Source: Rhizobium sp. Q54 (GTDB lineage: Bacteria; Pseudomonadota; Alphaproteobacteria; Rhizobiales; Xanthobacteraceae). From it: a DNA stretch of 64,000 nucleotides. Below are positions 27,868-35,757 of this stretch, piece by piece; position 1 is the first letter of the stretch, and each line of letters opens with the position of its first letter. Where the stretch lies: contig CAMDSH010000002.1 in assembly GCA_945907045.1 (NCBI GenBank), positions 1 through 64,000 of the forward strand, written 5' to 3'. Position numbers and translations under genes: made by a program. The notes beneath the pieces were generated by a model. It was given only the letters and a program-made list of their open reading frames with translations, did not search any database and was not told where the DNA came from.

Positions 27868-29082
27868 TCAACTCGCCGCGGCCGCGCCGGACAGGCGGCG
27901 CTGAAGATTGTCCCAAACCGCCGGTCCCAGACAATGATCGGAGATGTATTTTTTCCCGGCTTCCGAGATGGCCTCAAGCCGTTCCGGGTCGGCGAGCGCG
28001 GCGTCGATCAGCACGCGGATGTTTTCGATCGTGCCGTCATGCGCGAGGTAATGCACGCCGGGGGTCAGCCCGATGCCGTCGTAGAAATGGCCCTGCTGGC
28101 CCAGCATGACGCAGCCGCACGCCATCGCCTCGAAAAAACCGATAGCGGGCAGGCCGGAGGCCTCCTCGCCGATGATTGCGAATTTATGGTCGCAATAGAA
28201 GTCGACGATATCGAAGGAAAAATATTCCGTTTGCGCGATATCGAGACCGAAAAATGAAAACAGCTTCGCCATCAATTCGCTGCTGCTGCTTTTTTCGCGA
28301 TAGAATGAAACCCGGATGTCGAACCGGCCGGCAAGTTCGTTGCGGTGCTGAAACAACAGCTTTCGGATGGGATGATAAGTGTCCAGGCCGAAGAAGTTGA
28401 TGAACTCGTCGTAATAGCTGCGCGGTTTTTCATCCAAGAGATTGTGAAATGAGCCGGTGGCCGCGCAAATCCCGGCGCGCACAGCGAGGGATTTCACGGT
28501 CGCGAAACGTTCGCTCACTGCGAAAGGCACGACGCAGAGCGGCTGGTTCGGAAAATAATGTTTGTAATAAGGGTTGCTGGTCATGTCGGCTTCGGCAACG
28601 AGCGTCACGCCACGCAGCGAGGAAATGTTGCGCGCTTTTTCTCCGGTCCTGATGAAGTAGTGGCTGAGATTGACGAGTTTTAGCGGGAACGCGTCGATCG
28701 CCTGTTTTCTTTGGGCGAACGCGCCGACGCAGTTTTTGTAGGAGAAAACATAAAGCGCATCGCGCCCGGTGATGGTCTCCGGCGACCAGTGGACCGCCAC
28801 TTTCCCCTTAAGGCCGTTGATGGCGATCCAGACCGGAATCTCGATTTTAAGAACGAGCAGCCGGAGGAAGCGCGGCAGCATCGTGAACCAATCCTGGCCG
28901 CAGAGGGACGACAACGTGCCGTCGATCAGAATATCGACGCGCTGACCGTGCTTACCCGGTTCGTCGATGAGATAAGCGTATTTCCGCAATCCCCGCCGGC
29001 GCGCGAGCCAAAAGGAGACCGGCGTTTTGACGAAATCGTCGGCGTGCGGATTTAATAGCGTGATACGGCGCGGTTCAGTCAT
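27868..29082 (-). CDS. Putative GT-B-fold glycosyltransferase
   Basis: A 404-residue soluble protein with no family I can name exactly. The C-terminal part reads like a GT1/GT4 nucleotide-sugar domain: EEASGLPAIGFFEAMACGCVML, with acidic residues at both ends of a helix, then a loop and a final helix, as in capsule transferases. The N-terminal half lacks the usual GxGxxG opening. It overlaps the next upstream GT2 gene by eight bases and feeds directly into the carbamoyltransferase gene, so a role in adding a sugar of the repeat unit is likely. Confidence 0.65.
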   Translation of the reverse strand: MTEPRRITLLNPHADDFVKTPVSFWLARRRGLRKYAYLIDEPGKHGQRVDILIDGTLSSLCGQDWFTMLPRFLRLLVLKIEIPVWIAINGLKGKVAVHWSPETITGRDALYVFSYKNCVGAFAQRKQAIDAFPLKLVNLSHYFIRTGEKARNISSLRGVTLVAEADMTSNPYYKHYFPNQPLCVVPFAVSERFATVKSLAVRAGICAATGSFHNLLDEKPRSYYDEFINFFGLDTYHPIRKLLFQHRNELAGRFDIRVSFYREKSSSSELMAKLFSFFGLDIAQTEYFSFDIVDFYCDHKFAIIGEEASGLPAIGFFEAMACGCVMLGQQGHFYDGIGLTPGVHYLAHDGTIENIRVLIDAALADPERLEAISEAGKKYISDHCLGPAVWDNLQRRLSGAAAAS

Positions 29083-29872
29083 GGGGCCGGAACAGCGCGT
29101 AAAGTTTTCCCATTATTGAGTACACGAGCGCTTTCGCGCGTAACGCTGCTCGTTGATGTGGGACCATGTCGTCGCCGCATATGGCTATAAACCGAAGATG
29201 TCCGATCGCCAGCAATTGCGCGCGCCGCATGAGGCCAGCCGGGCGGGAAAGACGATCCCGGCGCGCACGGTTGTAGCGCCGCGCCACGATAGTGGAAAGT
29301 AGCGCGGGGCCATATTTTTTGATCAGTTTGACGCATCCAAGCCCTTCATAGCCGCGCAGGTCGGCATCGAACGGCGCGTTCGCGTCGATTCGCTTATTGA
29401 TGGCGACGAGCGCTTCGCCATAAGACGTGTGCGCGATGTAGCGTTGCAAATCGATGCTCTGCGGCTCGTCGAAGGCTCGCCCGACAAAGGCGTTGGCCTC
29501 GTTCATGCACCGGAAGAACACCACCGGAGCATCGCGATTTCCTATCAGGCATAATTGCACCGGATAGCCGGTTCGCGGGATCAGTTCATCGTCGGAATCG
29601 AGAAAAATAACCCAGTCGGCATCGGCTTTTTCAAAGGCGGCATTCTTCGCGCCGGTGACACCGTGATTGTCCTCGATCCGGACGAAGGTCAGCAGTCCGC
29701 TTGCGAGCTGTTCGGAAAACAGCCGCCGTATTTTCACATCGGTGTTGTCGGTTGAGCCGTCATCGACAAGCACGACGCGGGCCTGCGCCGTAATCGCGAA
29801 CGCAAGCGCCGACCGCAGGGCTTTTTCGACGATGTCGCCGCGATTGTAGGTCGTTATGGCAACGGTGATCAC
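29075..29872 (-). CDS. Glycosyltransferase family 2
   Basis: A 265-residue GT2 transferase with ITVAITTYNRGDIVEKALRSA, VDDGSTDNT and the metal motif in VIFLDSDDELIPR. The C-terminal part is basic, with hydrophobic patches. It is the first gene of the roughly 10-kb - strand operon that runs to 19844, and its stop overlaps the next gene. Upstream lies a 210-base divergent intergenic region with several inverted repeats. The sugar transferred is not readable from sequence. Confidence 0.84.
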   Translation of the reverse strand: MITVAITTYNRGDIVEKALRSALAFAITAQARVVLVDDGSTDNTDVKIRRLFSEQLASGLLTFVRIEDNHGVTGAKNAAFEKADADWVIFLDSDDELIPRTGYPVQLCLIGNRDAPVVFFRCMNEANAFVGRAFDEPQSIDLQRYIAHTSYGEALVAINKRIDANAPFDADLRGYEGLGCVKLIKKYGPALLSTIVARRYNRARRDRLSRPAGLMRRAQLLAIGHLRFIAICGDDMVPHQRAALRAKALVYSIMGKLYALFRPHD

Positions 29873-29918
29873 AAAAGTCCTCAGTCCTGCGGTCGTGTAA
29901 ATCTCATGGGAAAGGCTG

Positions 29919-30064
29919 GAGAGTCTGTCAACTCTCGACCCTGCTGCGCGCTAGTAACTCTTGGGCCATTGAGAACTTGACCGGGGCGCGATTTGCCAAC
30001 AAAGCTCACCACCCAAGGGCTTGCGGCAGCCAATTTGCCGCAAAAACTTTGCCGTTAGACGGCA
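29919..30064. promoter_or_regulatory. Divergent regulatory region with three inverted repeats
   Basis: The 210-base gap between two divergent transcription units holds three perfect inverted repeats. These are GAGAGT/ACTCTC (29919-29936, six-base loop), TTGCGGCA/TGCCGCAA (30021-30043, seven-base loop) and TGCCGT/ACGGCA (30050-30064, three-base loop). None has a T-run, so they are not terminators. The last two lie in the leader of the 30083 gene, just before its AGAGG ribosome-binding site. They could be operators or mRNA hairpins. I could not place a convincing -35/-10 pair. Confidence 0.4.
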
Positions 30065-30082
30065 GGCTGGAGAGGTCGCCGC

Positions 30083-30874
30083 GTGGATAAATTACTGAGC
30101 ATTTATGTGTCGTCGTTCGACGACTACGCCGATATTTGGAAGCCTTTCTTCACGAGGTTTTTCAAATATTGGCCGGATTGTCCTTATCCGGTCCATCTTG
30201 GCGCCGTCAGAAAATCCTATGACGATGCCCGTGTACAGGCGCTGCATTCCGAAGATCACAAGAACTGGTCGTCGCGCGCACTGACGCATCTGCAGCAGCT
30301 CGACAGCAAATATGTGTTGATGATGCTGGAAGACTACATGCTCGACCGCGTGGTGGAAAACGGCGAAATCGAAAAAATCGTCACACTGATGGAAATTTAC
30401 GATCTGCATGCCGTCCGGCTTTATCCAGAACCGCGGCCGGCCATCGCCATGCCGGGCGTGCCGACGCTTGGGTTTCAGGGGCTTGGACAACTCAACCGCA
30501 CCAGTACGCACGCCACCATTTGGCGGCGGCAATCGCTGATCGAACTGATCCGCCCCGGCGAAAGCCTGTGGGAATTTGAGATCAACGCGTCGATCCGTTC
30601 CAATCGTTTTCCTGGCGGCATCTGCGGATGCTGGAAGCCGGCCTTGCACTATGTGATGGCGATCGGAAAAGGCCGCTGGTTCCGGCGTGCGCTGCGCTCC
30701 CTCGCGCGCGACGATATTCATCCGGATTTGTCGGTTCGCCGTGTGCAAACGCATGGCGAGGAATTCTTCGCCTGTATGGAAAGCATCGCGGGCGCGGTCG
30801 TCCGTGCATTCCTGCCGTTGCGAGGGCGTCAGCGGCTGCAAAAGAAAATAAATCCGGGCGCTTATCGCCACTAA
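30083..30874 (+). CDS. Hypothetical protein, possibly a GT-A-like transferase
   Basis: A 263-residue cytoplasmic protein. I do not recognise a named family with certainty. The opening LLSIYVSSFDDYADIWKPFF and the acidic motif MMLEDYML near residue 90 resemble the strand and metal-binding acidic pair of small GT-A transferases found in capsule loci. The C-terminal third is basic with a hydrophobic patch (FRRALRSLAR), suggesting membrane association. The start is GTG with AGAGG eight bases upstream. It directly precedes the wzx gene, so a sugar-transfer role fits by context. Confidence 0.55.
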   Translation: MDKLLSIYVSSFDDYADIWKPFFTRFFKYWPDCPYPVHLGAVRKSYDDARVQALHSEDHKNWSSRALTHLQQLDSKYVLMMLEDYMLDRVVENGEIEKIVTLMEIYDLHAVRLYPEPRPAIAMPGVPTLGFQGLGQLNRTSTHATIWRRQSLIELIRPGESLWEFEINASIRSNRFPGGICGCWKPALHYVMAIGKGRWFRRALRSLARDDIHPDLSVRRVQTHGEEFFACMESIAGAVVRAFLPLRGRQRLQKKINPGAYRH

Positions 30875-30907
30875 TTCAGGCTGAGCGCTCTCACCGGGGA
30901 TGACGGC

Positions 30908-32419
30908 TTGCTGGTCCGCAACTCATTGGCTCATCTTGCTGCGCGTGTGACCTCGCTGGCCGCGGGCCTGGTGACCATTCCGCTCGTCACCATGACGCTG
31001 GGCACCGAGGCGCTGGGTTTGGCGGGCGCTTACGCGACCTTGCAGGCGATGGTCGGGCTGTTCGATCTCGGCGTGCCGACGGCGGCCAGCCGCGAACTGG
31101 CGGTGCTGATCGGACGGCGCGCTTCCCCGCGCACGCAGGCACTGCTGGTCCGCTCGCTGGAATTTCTATTTTGGGCAATGGCAGCGGCGTTCTGCCTGAT
31201 CGGATTCGTGTTCGCAGGCGCGCTGGCGGAATCCTGGTTCAACGTTCAGGTTATTTCGCGCGAGGTCGTGTACACCTCGCTGCTGCTGATTATTGCGGGC
31301 GTGGCGGCGCGTTTTCCGGTCGCGTTTTATTCCAATATTTTTTTTGCGCTCGGCCGGCACATTTATCCAAACGTGGTTTTGTCGATTTCGTCGGTTGCGC
31401 GGGCGGTGGTTGCTATTATCGCGCTGGTCAAATTCGACGTGGGTCTTGTCGGGTTTTTCGTTATCCAGCTGTTGTTCAATGCGGCGGAAGCTGCGCTGCT
31501 GGTGTTCGGCGTCTGGTGGTCGAGCAAATTCAAATTTCTTGCGCCACGGTTGCAGCCGCTGCGCCGCGTTGCAAGGCAAGCCGGAATATTGACCGTCATC
31601 GCGCTCACCGCCGTGGCTTTGTCGCAAGTCGACAAGATCGTGCTGTCGCGGATCTTGACGCTCGGCGATTTTGGCGTTTACAGCGCGGCCTATACGCTTG
31701 CGAGTGGTTTGCTGGCGCTGGCCTATCCGGTCGGCAACGCTATTTTCCCGGAACTCAATCAAAGCCTCGACCGGGGCAGGTCTGACGCCGCGGCAAGACT
31801 GGTTCGCCTTGGTACGGAGATGACCATCCTCATCGTCGTCCCGCTCGGCGCCACGATTGCCATGCAGGCTGAACCTGCGCTCGACATTCTTTTTTTGGTG
31901 AAAAAATTTCCGCCCGAGCTCGCGATAATCCTGCCGCTGATGATGCTGGGCGGCATCGCGCAAGCGTTCGTGACACTGCCGCATCTGTTTCAGGTGGCGG
32001 CGGGACGTGCACAAACCGTGCTGTGGATCAACGCGGCGTTTCTGCTTCCCTACATCCTGCTGGTCGTTGTTTTGACTCAAGCATGGGGCATCTGGGGCGC
32101 GGCGGCTGCTTTCGCGGCCTTCAACATCGCACGGCTCCTGTTGCACTGGGCGCTGCTGCTCATGGATAAATATGCAGGAAATCTCTGGCGTGCGGTTCCG
32201 ATATCGGTGGTTGCAATTAACGCCGTTTGTTTTGTGCTCGCCTGGACGGCCGCGATGCTGCCGGGCGCGAAATTGAGCAAGATGATATTAGCTGCCGTGA
32301 CGGCAGCCATCATCACGCTCGTTGTTGCGATGTGCCTTCCGGCATCGCGGGAGAAAATTCTAGCAAAGCTGCAAACCGGATCAGCGCCGGCAGCCAGATC
32401 CAGAAAATCACGTAAGTAA
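30908..32419 (+). CDS. wzx: O-antigen flippase Wzx (MOP superfamily polysaccharide exporter)
   Basis: A 503-residue membrane protein with 12-14 hydrophobic helices. Its N-terminus LAARVTSLAAGLVTIPLVTMTLG is typical of the polysaccharide transporter (PST/Wzx) family, which flips the undecaprenyl-linked repeat unit across the inner membrane. The TTG at 30908 is the most upstream start that keeps the first helix. The last about 107 bases run through the 3' end of the convergent polymerase-like gene, so the charged tail (REKILAKLQTGSAPAARSRK) is encoded on the strand opposite that gene's end. Confidence 0.85.
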   Translation: MLVRNSLAHLAARVTSLAAGLVTIPLVTMTLGTEALGLAGAYATLQAMVGLFDLGVPTAASRELAVLIGRRASPRTQALLVRSLEFLFWAMAAAFCLIGFVFAGALAESWFNVQVISREVVYTSLLLIIAGVAARFPVAFYSNIFFALGRHIYPNVVLSISSVARAVVAIIALVKFDVGLVGFFVIQLLFNAAEAALLVFGVWWSSKFKFLAPRLQPLRRVARQAGILTVIALTAVALSQVDKIVLSRILTLGDFGVYSAAYTLASGLLALAYPVGNAIFPELNQSLDRGRSDAAARLVRLGTEMTILIVVPLGATIAMQAEPALDILFLVKKFPPELAIILPLMMLGGIAQAFVTLPHLFQVAAGRAQTVLWINAAFLLPYILLVVVLTQAWGIWGAAAAFAAFNIARLLLHWALLLMDKYAGNLWRAVPISVVAINAVCFVLAWTAAMLPGAKLSKMILAAVTAAIITLVVAMCLPASREKILAKLQTGSAPAARSRKSRK

Positions 32420-33539
32420 TCAGCGGATAAGTCGTGAAAGCGAACGCGAGCGCAGCAAGAACAAAAAGCTTGTCTCGCGGTTTAAGTCCTCGCAGCGCTA
32501 ACCCCAGACTCAGGAACAGTGCGAGCAGACCGGCTGCGCCAAACGACTTGAACAGAAAATGCAGGCCGTTGGCGGGCAGGCAATTGAGGAAATGCGCGGT
32601 CGTTAAACCTTCGCCGAAAATCCAGCTGGCGATCCGCCGGGGAGCGCCGGTATTGTCCGCCGTAATTTTCGGAGCGCCGGCTTCGTTCATATCGCAGCTG
32701 TTCTGAATGTACCGCTCGCGAAAACTGCCATCGTTGGCGATGTCGAGAATGCGAGAATAAAGCGACGGTATTTCCTGCCCCGACGTTCTGGTGGTCCAGA
32801 TGTAGACATTGAGTATTGCAAAGGCGCCGAGCGTTATCGCGCATGCCATGCTGATAAATCTTTTGAGCGAGGCTGCGTTGCGAAATTCGTTGAGAAACAA
32901 CAGCGTGATGGCCGCGCCGGCGCCCCATAACGATTCCGATAGCATCATGGTAGTCGCGGCGAATAATACCAGCACGCGATTTGACCGGTGCAAGATCGAG
33001 AGCGCGGTCAGCACAAAAACGTTGAGGCAATAACTATTGGCCTCCTGCATCAGGCCCGTGCCTTTGACGGCGACGCCTGAGCTCAAGTACCGGGATATCT
33101 GGTCGTAAGAATGAAAATAGATCGCGGCGTCGAATACGCGATACCCAACCATCTGAATCAGAAAAAATCCGACATGAAGGACAACGAGCCATTTGTAGAC
33201 TCGCGCGGACCATAGCCAATCGTTTCGGCCGATAAGGTGCAGGCCGACAAGGCTCAATGCGATGATGGCAATCGAGGAGCGGTGCTGATGGAGCGCATAA
33301 CCGAACGCGGCATAAGCGATGATGATCGCGAACAGCGGAATATAAATTTTTCTCTGCTTGAGCCAGCCGCGGCCGCTCTCCGGCGAAAGCAAAAAATATC
33401 CGAGCAGCAGCGCGAGCGACGCGACATCGAAAATGCGCACCTCGGAAAAGCGGAAATCCCAAAGGCTGGCGCTCGCAGCGGCGGCGGCGAACAGGATCGC
33501 GGCCCAGCGATCTCTCGTTTCATGCAGCAGTGCGTGCAT
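32313..33539 (-). CDS. O-antigen polymerase/ligase-like membrane protein
   Basis: A 408-residue polytopic membrane protein of the Wzy/WaaL type, with about ten helices and a long hydrophilic loop (about residues 250-320). The loop carries arginines in FRERYIQNSC and APRRIASWIFGEG, features associated with O-antigen polymerases. Position 33539 (MHALLHETRDRW) is chosen, 31 bases after the upstream gene's stop; an earlier in-frame start would lie in that gene. No sequence feature separates polymerase from ligase with certainty. Because a WaaL-like protein exists at 17.5 kb, this one is the better Wzy candidate. Confidence 0.68.
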   Translation of the reverse strand: MHALLHETRDRWAAILFAAAAASASLWDFRFSEVRIFDVASLALLLGYFLLSPESGRGWLKQRKIYIPLFAIIIAYAAFGYALHQHRSSIAIIALSLVGLHLIGRNDWLWSARVYKWLVVLHVGFFLIQMVGYRVFDAAIYFHSYDQISRYLSSGVAVKGTGLMQEANSYCLNVFVLTALSILHRSNRVLVLFAATTMMLSESLWGAGAAITLLFLNEFRNAASLKRFISMACAITLGAFAILNVYIWTTRTSGQEIPSLYSRILDIANDGSFRERYIQNSCDMNEAGAPKITADNTGAPRRIASWIFGEGLTTAHFLNCLPANGLHFLFKSFGAAGLLALFLSLGLALRGLKPRDKLFVLAALAFAFTTYPLITYVIFWIWLPALIRFAALLEFSPAMPEGTSQQRA

Positions 33540-33570
33540 CCGGCCGAATCCGATTTTGCTTTGAAACAAC

Positions 33571-35757
33571 CTAGCGTTTGGCCGGAATGACGGACTGCTC
33601 CGCAATCCCCGCCTTACCAAGCCACCAGTCGAGACCCCCGGTTATTATCCCCTTGATGCGTAGGGCGCTCAATTTGCCGGTCCAGCGCGGAAACCGGCGC
33701 TGCACCAGCGCAACGCCTTCCTGTTGTACCCAAGTCGCGACGGCCATGGACGTCAGCAGCCAGGTGACCAGATGATATCGTGGATTGGGATAAATTAAGA
33801 GCGCGACGGCGTGCCCGCTTAAAGTAGCCCAGGTGGTCAGCCGCAGCCAATTGTCGTAGAGCGCCGACAGCGCCACTCTGATGAGGATGACGACGGCCGC
33901 TGCGTGAACCGGAATCAATGCGGACAGTTCCAGCGGGCCCGTCAGCCAGTTTTCGATTTGGGAAAATGCGAGCGTGAAATATGCGCCGGAAAAATCAAGC
34001 CGCAGCAAATCCTGCAAGGCGAAGAGATAGCCCAGAGGCGAAATTCTGATCGGCGCGGTGCTTAAATCGGCGAAGGCGAGATAAGCGTTCGAACTGAACG
34101 GAACGAATACGCCGCCGTAATACCAATTGTGTATCGCGGCCAGCGAGACGGGCAGGAACCCTATGCACATGCCCGCAAGGTGCCGGACGTTGCGCAGGTA
34201 CAGCGCGGCGATGCCCGCGCCGCCCAGCAACACGCCGGTGATGGGCGCAAGGTTCGGCCTTAGCAGCACCGCCAGAGCGAGCAGCAGCGCGCCGCAGAAG
34301 CCTTTGCCGAACGAGCGATCCGGATTTGGCTCCCTGCGTCCCACGATCAGCAGCAGGCCGGCGAGCAGCAACGTGAAAGCTGCGGGATCGGCATAGCCGC
34401 GCGAGGTGAATTTCAAATACAGGAAGAAGTTTGAACCGAAGGCAAGGCCGAGCGGGGTGAGCAGAAAAATCAGAATCAGCGCAAGCGCCCAGCGCGGTGG
34501 CAGGAAGCGGCGGAACAGCGTCATCGTGACGACGGGAAGTATCAGCAGCAGCGAAAGGTAACCGAGATTGCTTTCGCCGAAGATAATTCGCTCGAGCAGA
34601 CGAAAGTAACGAAACCCCGGCACGAAATAGAAAACCTCCTCTTCGCCGCGCAGCGCCGTGAACCAGTCGCCGCGCAGCGCCGCCTGCAGCATGCGCCGCG
34701 CATAGCCCTCGTAGACCAGCCCGTCGTCGCCGCCGTCGTGATAGCGAAAGCCGCCGAGCAGGCTGGCGTCGCTTAAAATAACCACGGCCAGTGCGAGCCC
34801 TATCACGCTTGCGGGCATGACGATCTCACGCCAGCGGCAGCGTACGAGAACACCCAGCATCAACGCGATGGCGGCGAGTGAGAGCAGCGGCGTGAGCAGT
34901 TGCAGGGTTTGAATCTTGGCCGTCGGTTCAAGCTTCATCGCCAAAGAGTCAGGACGAATGGCGGAAGCGAAGATGCGCTTGCCGGCGTCTTCAGGCGCGA
35001 GTGTCCGGCAGGCCATCGTGGCGTGGCTCGTCACGGTGAAGCGTTCGCCGGAGCCTTCCCACAGCACGTCGCCGCGCCAGCACAGTTCGCTGCCAACGAA
35101 CGCGGCGGGGAAGCGGTACATGGTGAACCACGGCATGGTCAGCCGCCATCGATGCAGGAACAGCCATACGCGCGGATCGCGATAGCCGCGATGCATGTCG
35201 TGACGAAGATCGTTCCAGTTGTAGCCACCGTCATTGATGAAGCCGAGGCGGTGCCAGATCGGATCCTCGAAATCGATGCCGGTGACGCGCCGGGAAAAAG
35301 GGCTGGGGTCGAACACGCTGTCGGCGGAAAAAGCAAATGTCTGGGCGGGAAAATTCTGTCCGCGCCAGCAGCCGGCGTCGCGTGGCACGCAGCGGTTTGC
35401 GAGTGGATAGGCTTTGTCGAATTCCGCGGACAGAAAATTAAAGACGTCCGGCGGCAATCCGTTCTTCAGGACATTCTCGGTGCGGTCCGGGTCGATGAGG
35501 AATGCATTGTGTCCTTCCTCGATGCGCGGTGGCGACAACGCGAATTGCGCGAGCAGGATCAGCGCGAGCGCTGCGACCACAGCAAGCCAGCGTTTGATAT
35601 CAAGCGTGACGTTGCCGTAGAAAACCAGAATGGTTGCGGTGAGCAGCAGCGCGTAACCAAACAAGTGATTGACCGGCAGGCCGAAGGCAGCGACTGCAAG
35701 ACCCAGCACAGCGATTCTGAGCCAAACGCTGTTCGTGCGCAGCCGAACGTCCATCAT
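33571..35757 (-). CDS. Large polytopic membrane protein, possible lipid-sugar-dependent glycosyltransferase
   Basis: A 728-residue protein with two hydrophobic N-terminal helices and a soluble part (about residues 75-280). Twelve or so further helices follow to about residue 690, then a basic tail. The soluble part is cysteine-containing (CVPRDAGCW, ELCWRGD), suiting a periplasmic location. The arrangement resembles GT-C-type membrane transferases, but I see no named signature. The ATG overlaps the asnB stop (ATGA), tying it to asparagine synthase. A role in O-antigen modification on the periplasmic face is an inference from context. Confidence 0.6.
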   Translation of the reverse strand: MMDVRLRTNSVWLRIAVLGLAVAAFGLPVNHLFGYALLLTATILVFYGNVTLDIKRWLAVVAALALILLAQFALSPPRIEEGHNAFLIDPDRTENVLKNGLPPDVFNFLSAEFDKAYPLANRCVPRDAGCWRGQNFPAQTFAFSADSVFDPSPFSRRVTGIDFEDPIWHRLGFINDGGYNWNDLRHDMHRGYRDPRVWLFLHRWRLTMPWFTMYRFPAAFVGSELCWRGDVLWEGSGERFTVTSHATMACRTLAPEDAGKRIFASAIRPDSLAMKLEPTAKIQTLQLLTPLLSLAAIALMLGVLVRCRWREIVMPASVIGLALAVVILSDASLLGGFRYHDGGDDGLVYEGYARRMLQAALRGDWFTALRGEEEVFYFVPGFRYFRLLERIIFGESNLGYLSLLLILPVVTMTLFRRFLPPRWALALILIFLLTPLGLAFGSNFFLYLKFTSRGYADPAAFTLLLAGLLLIVGRREPNPDRSFGKGFCGALLLALAVLLRPNLAPITGVLLGGAGIAALYLRNVRHLAGMCIGFLPVSLAAIHNWYYGGVFVPFSSNAYLAFADLSTAPIRISPLGYLFALQDLLRLDFSGAYFTLAFSQIENWLTGPLELSALIPVHAAAVVILIRVALSALYDNWLRLTTWATLSGHAVALLIYPNPRYHLVTWLLTSMAVATWVQQEGVALVQRRFPRWTGKLSALRIKGIITGGLDWWLGKAGIAEQSVIPAKR

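Noticed and set aside
29919-29936. Intrinsic terminator between the divergent units at 29.9 kb
   Set aside because: The GAGAGT/ACTCTC stem has no following T-run and sits where two genes start, not end.
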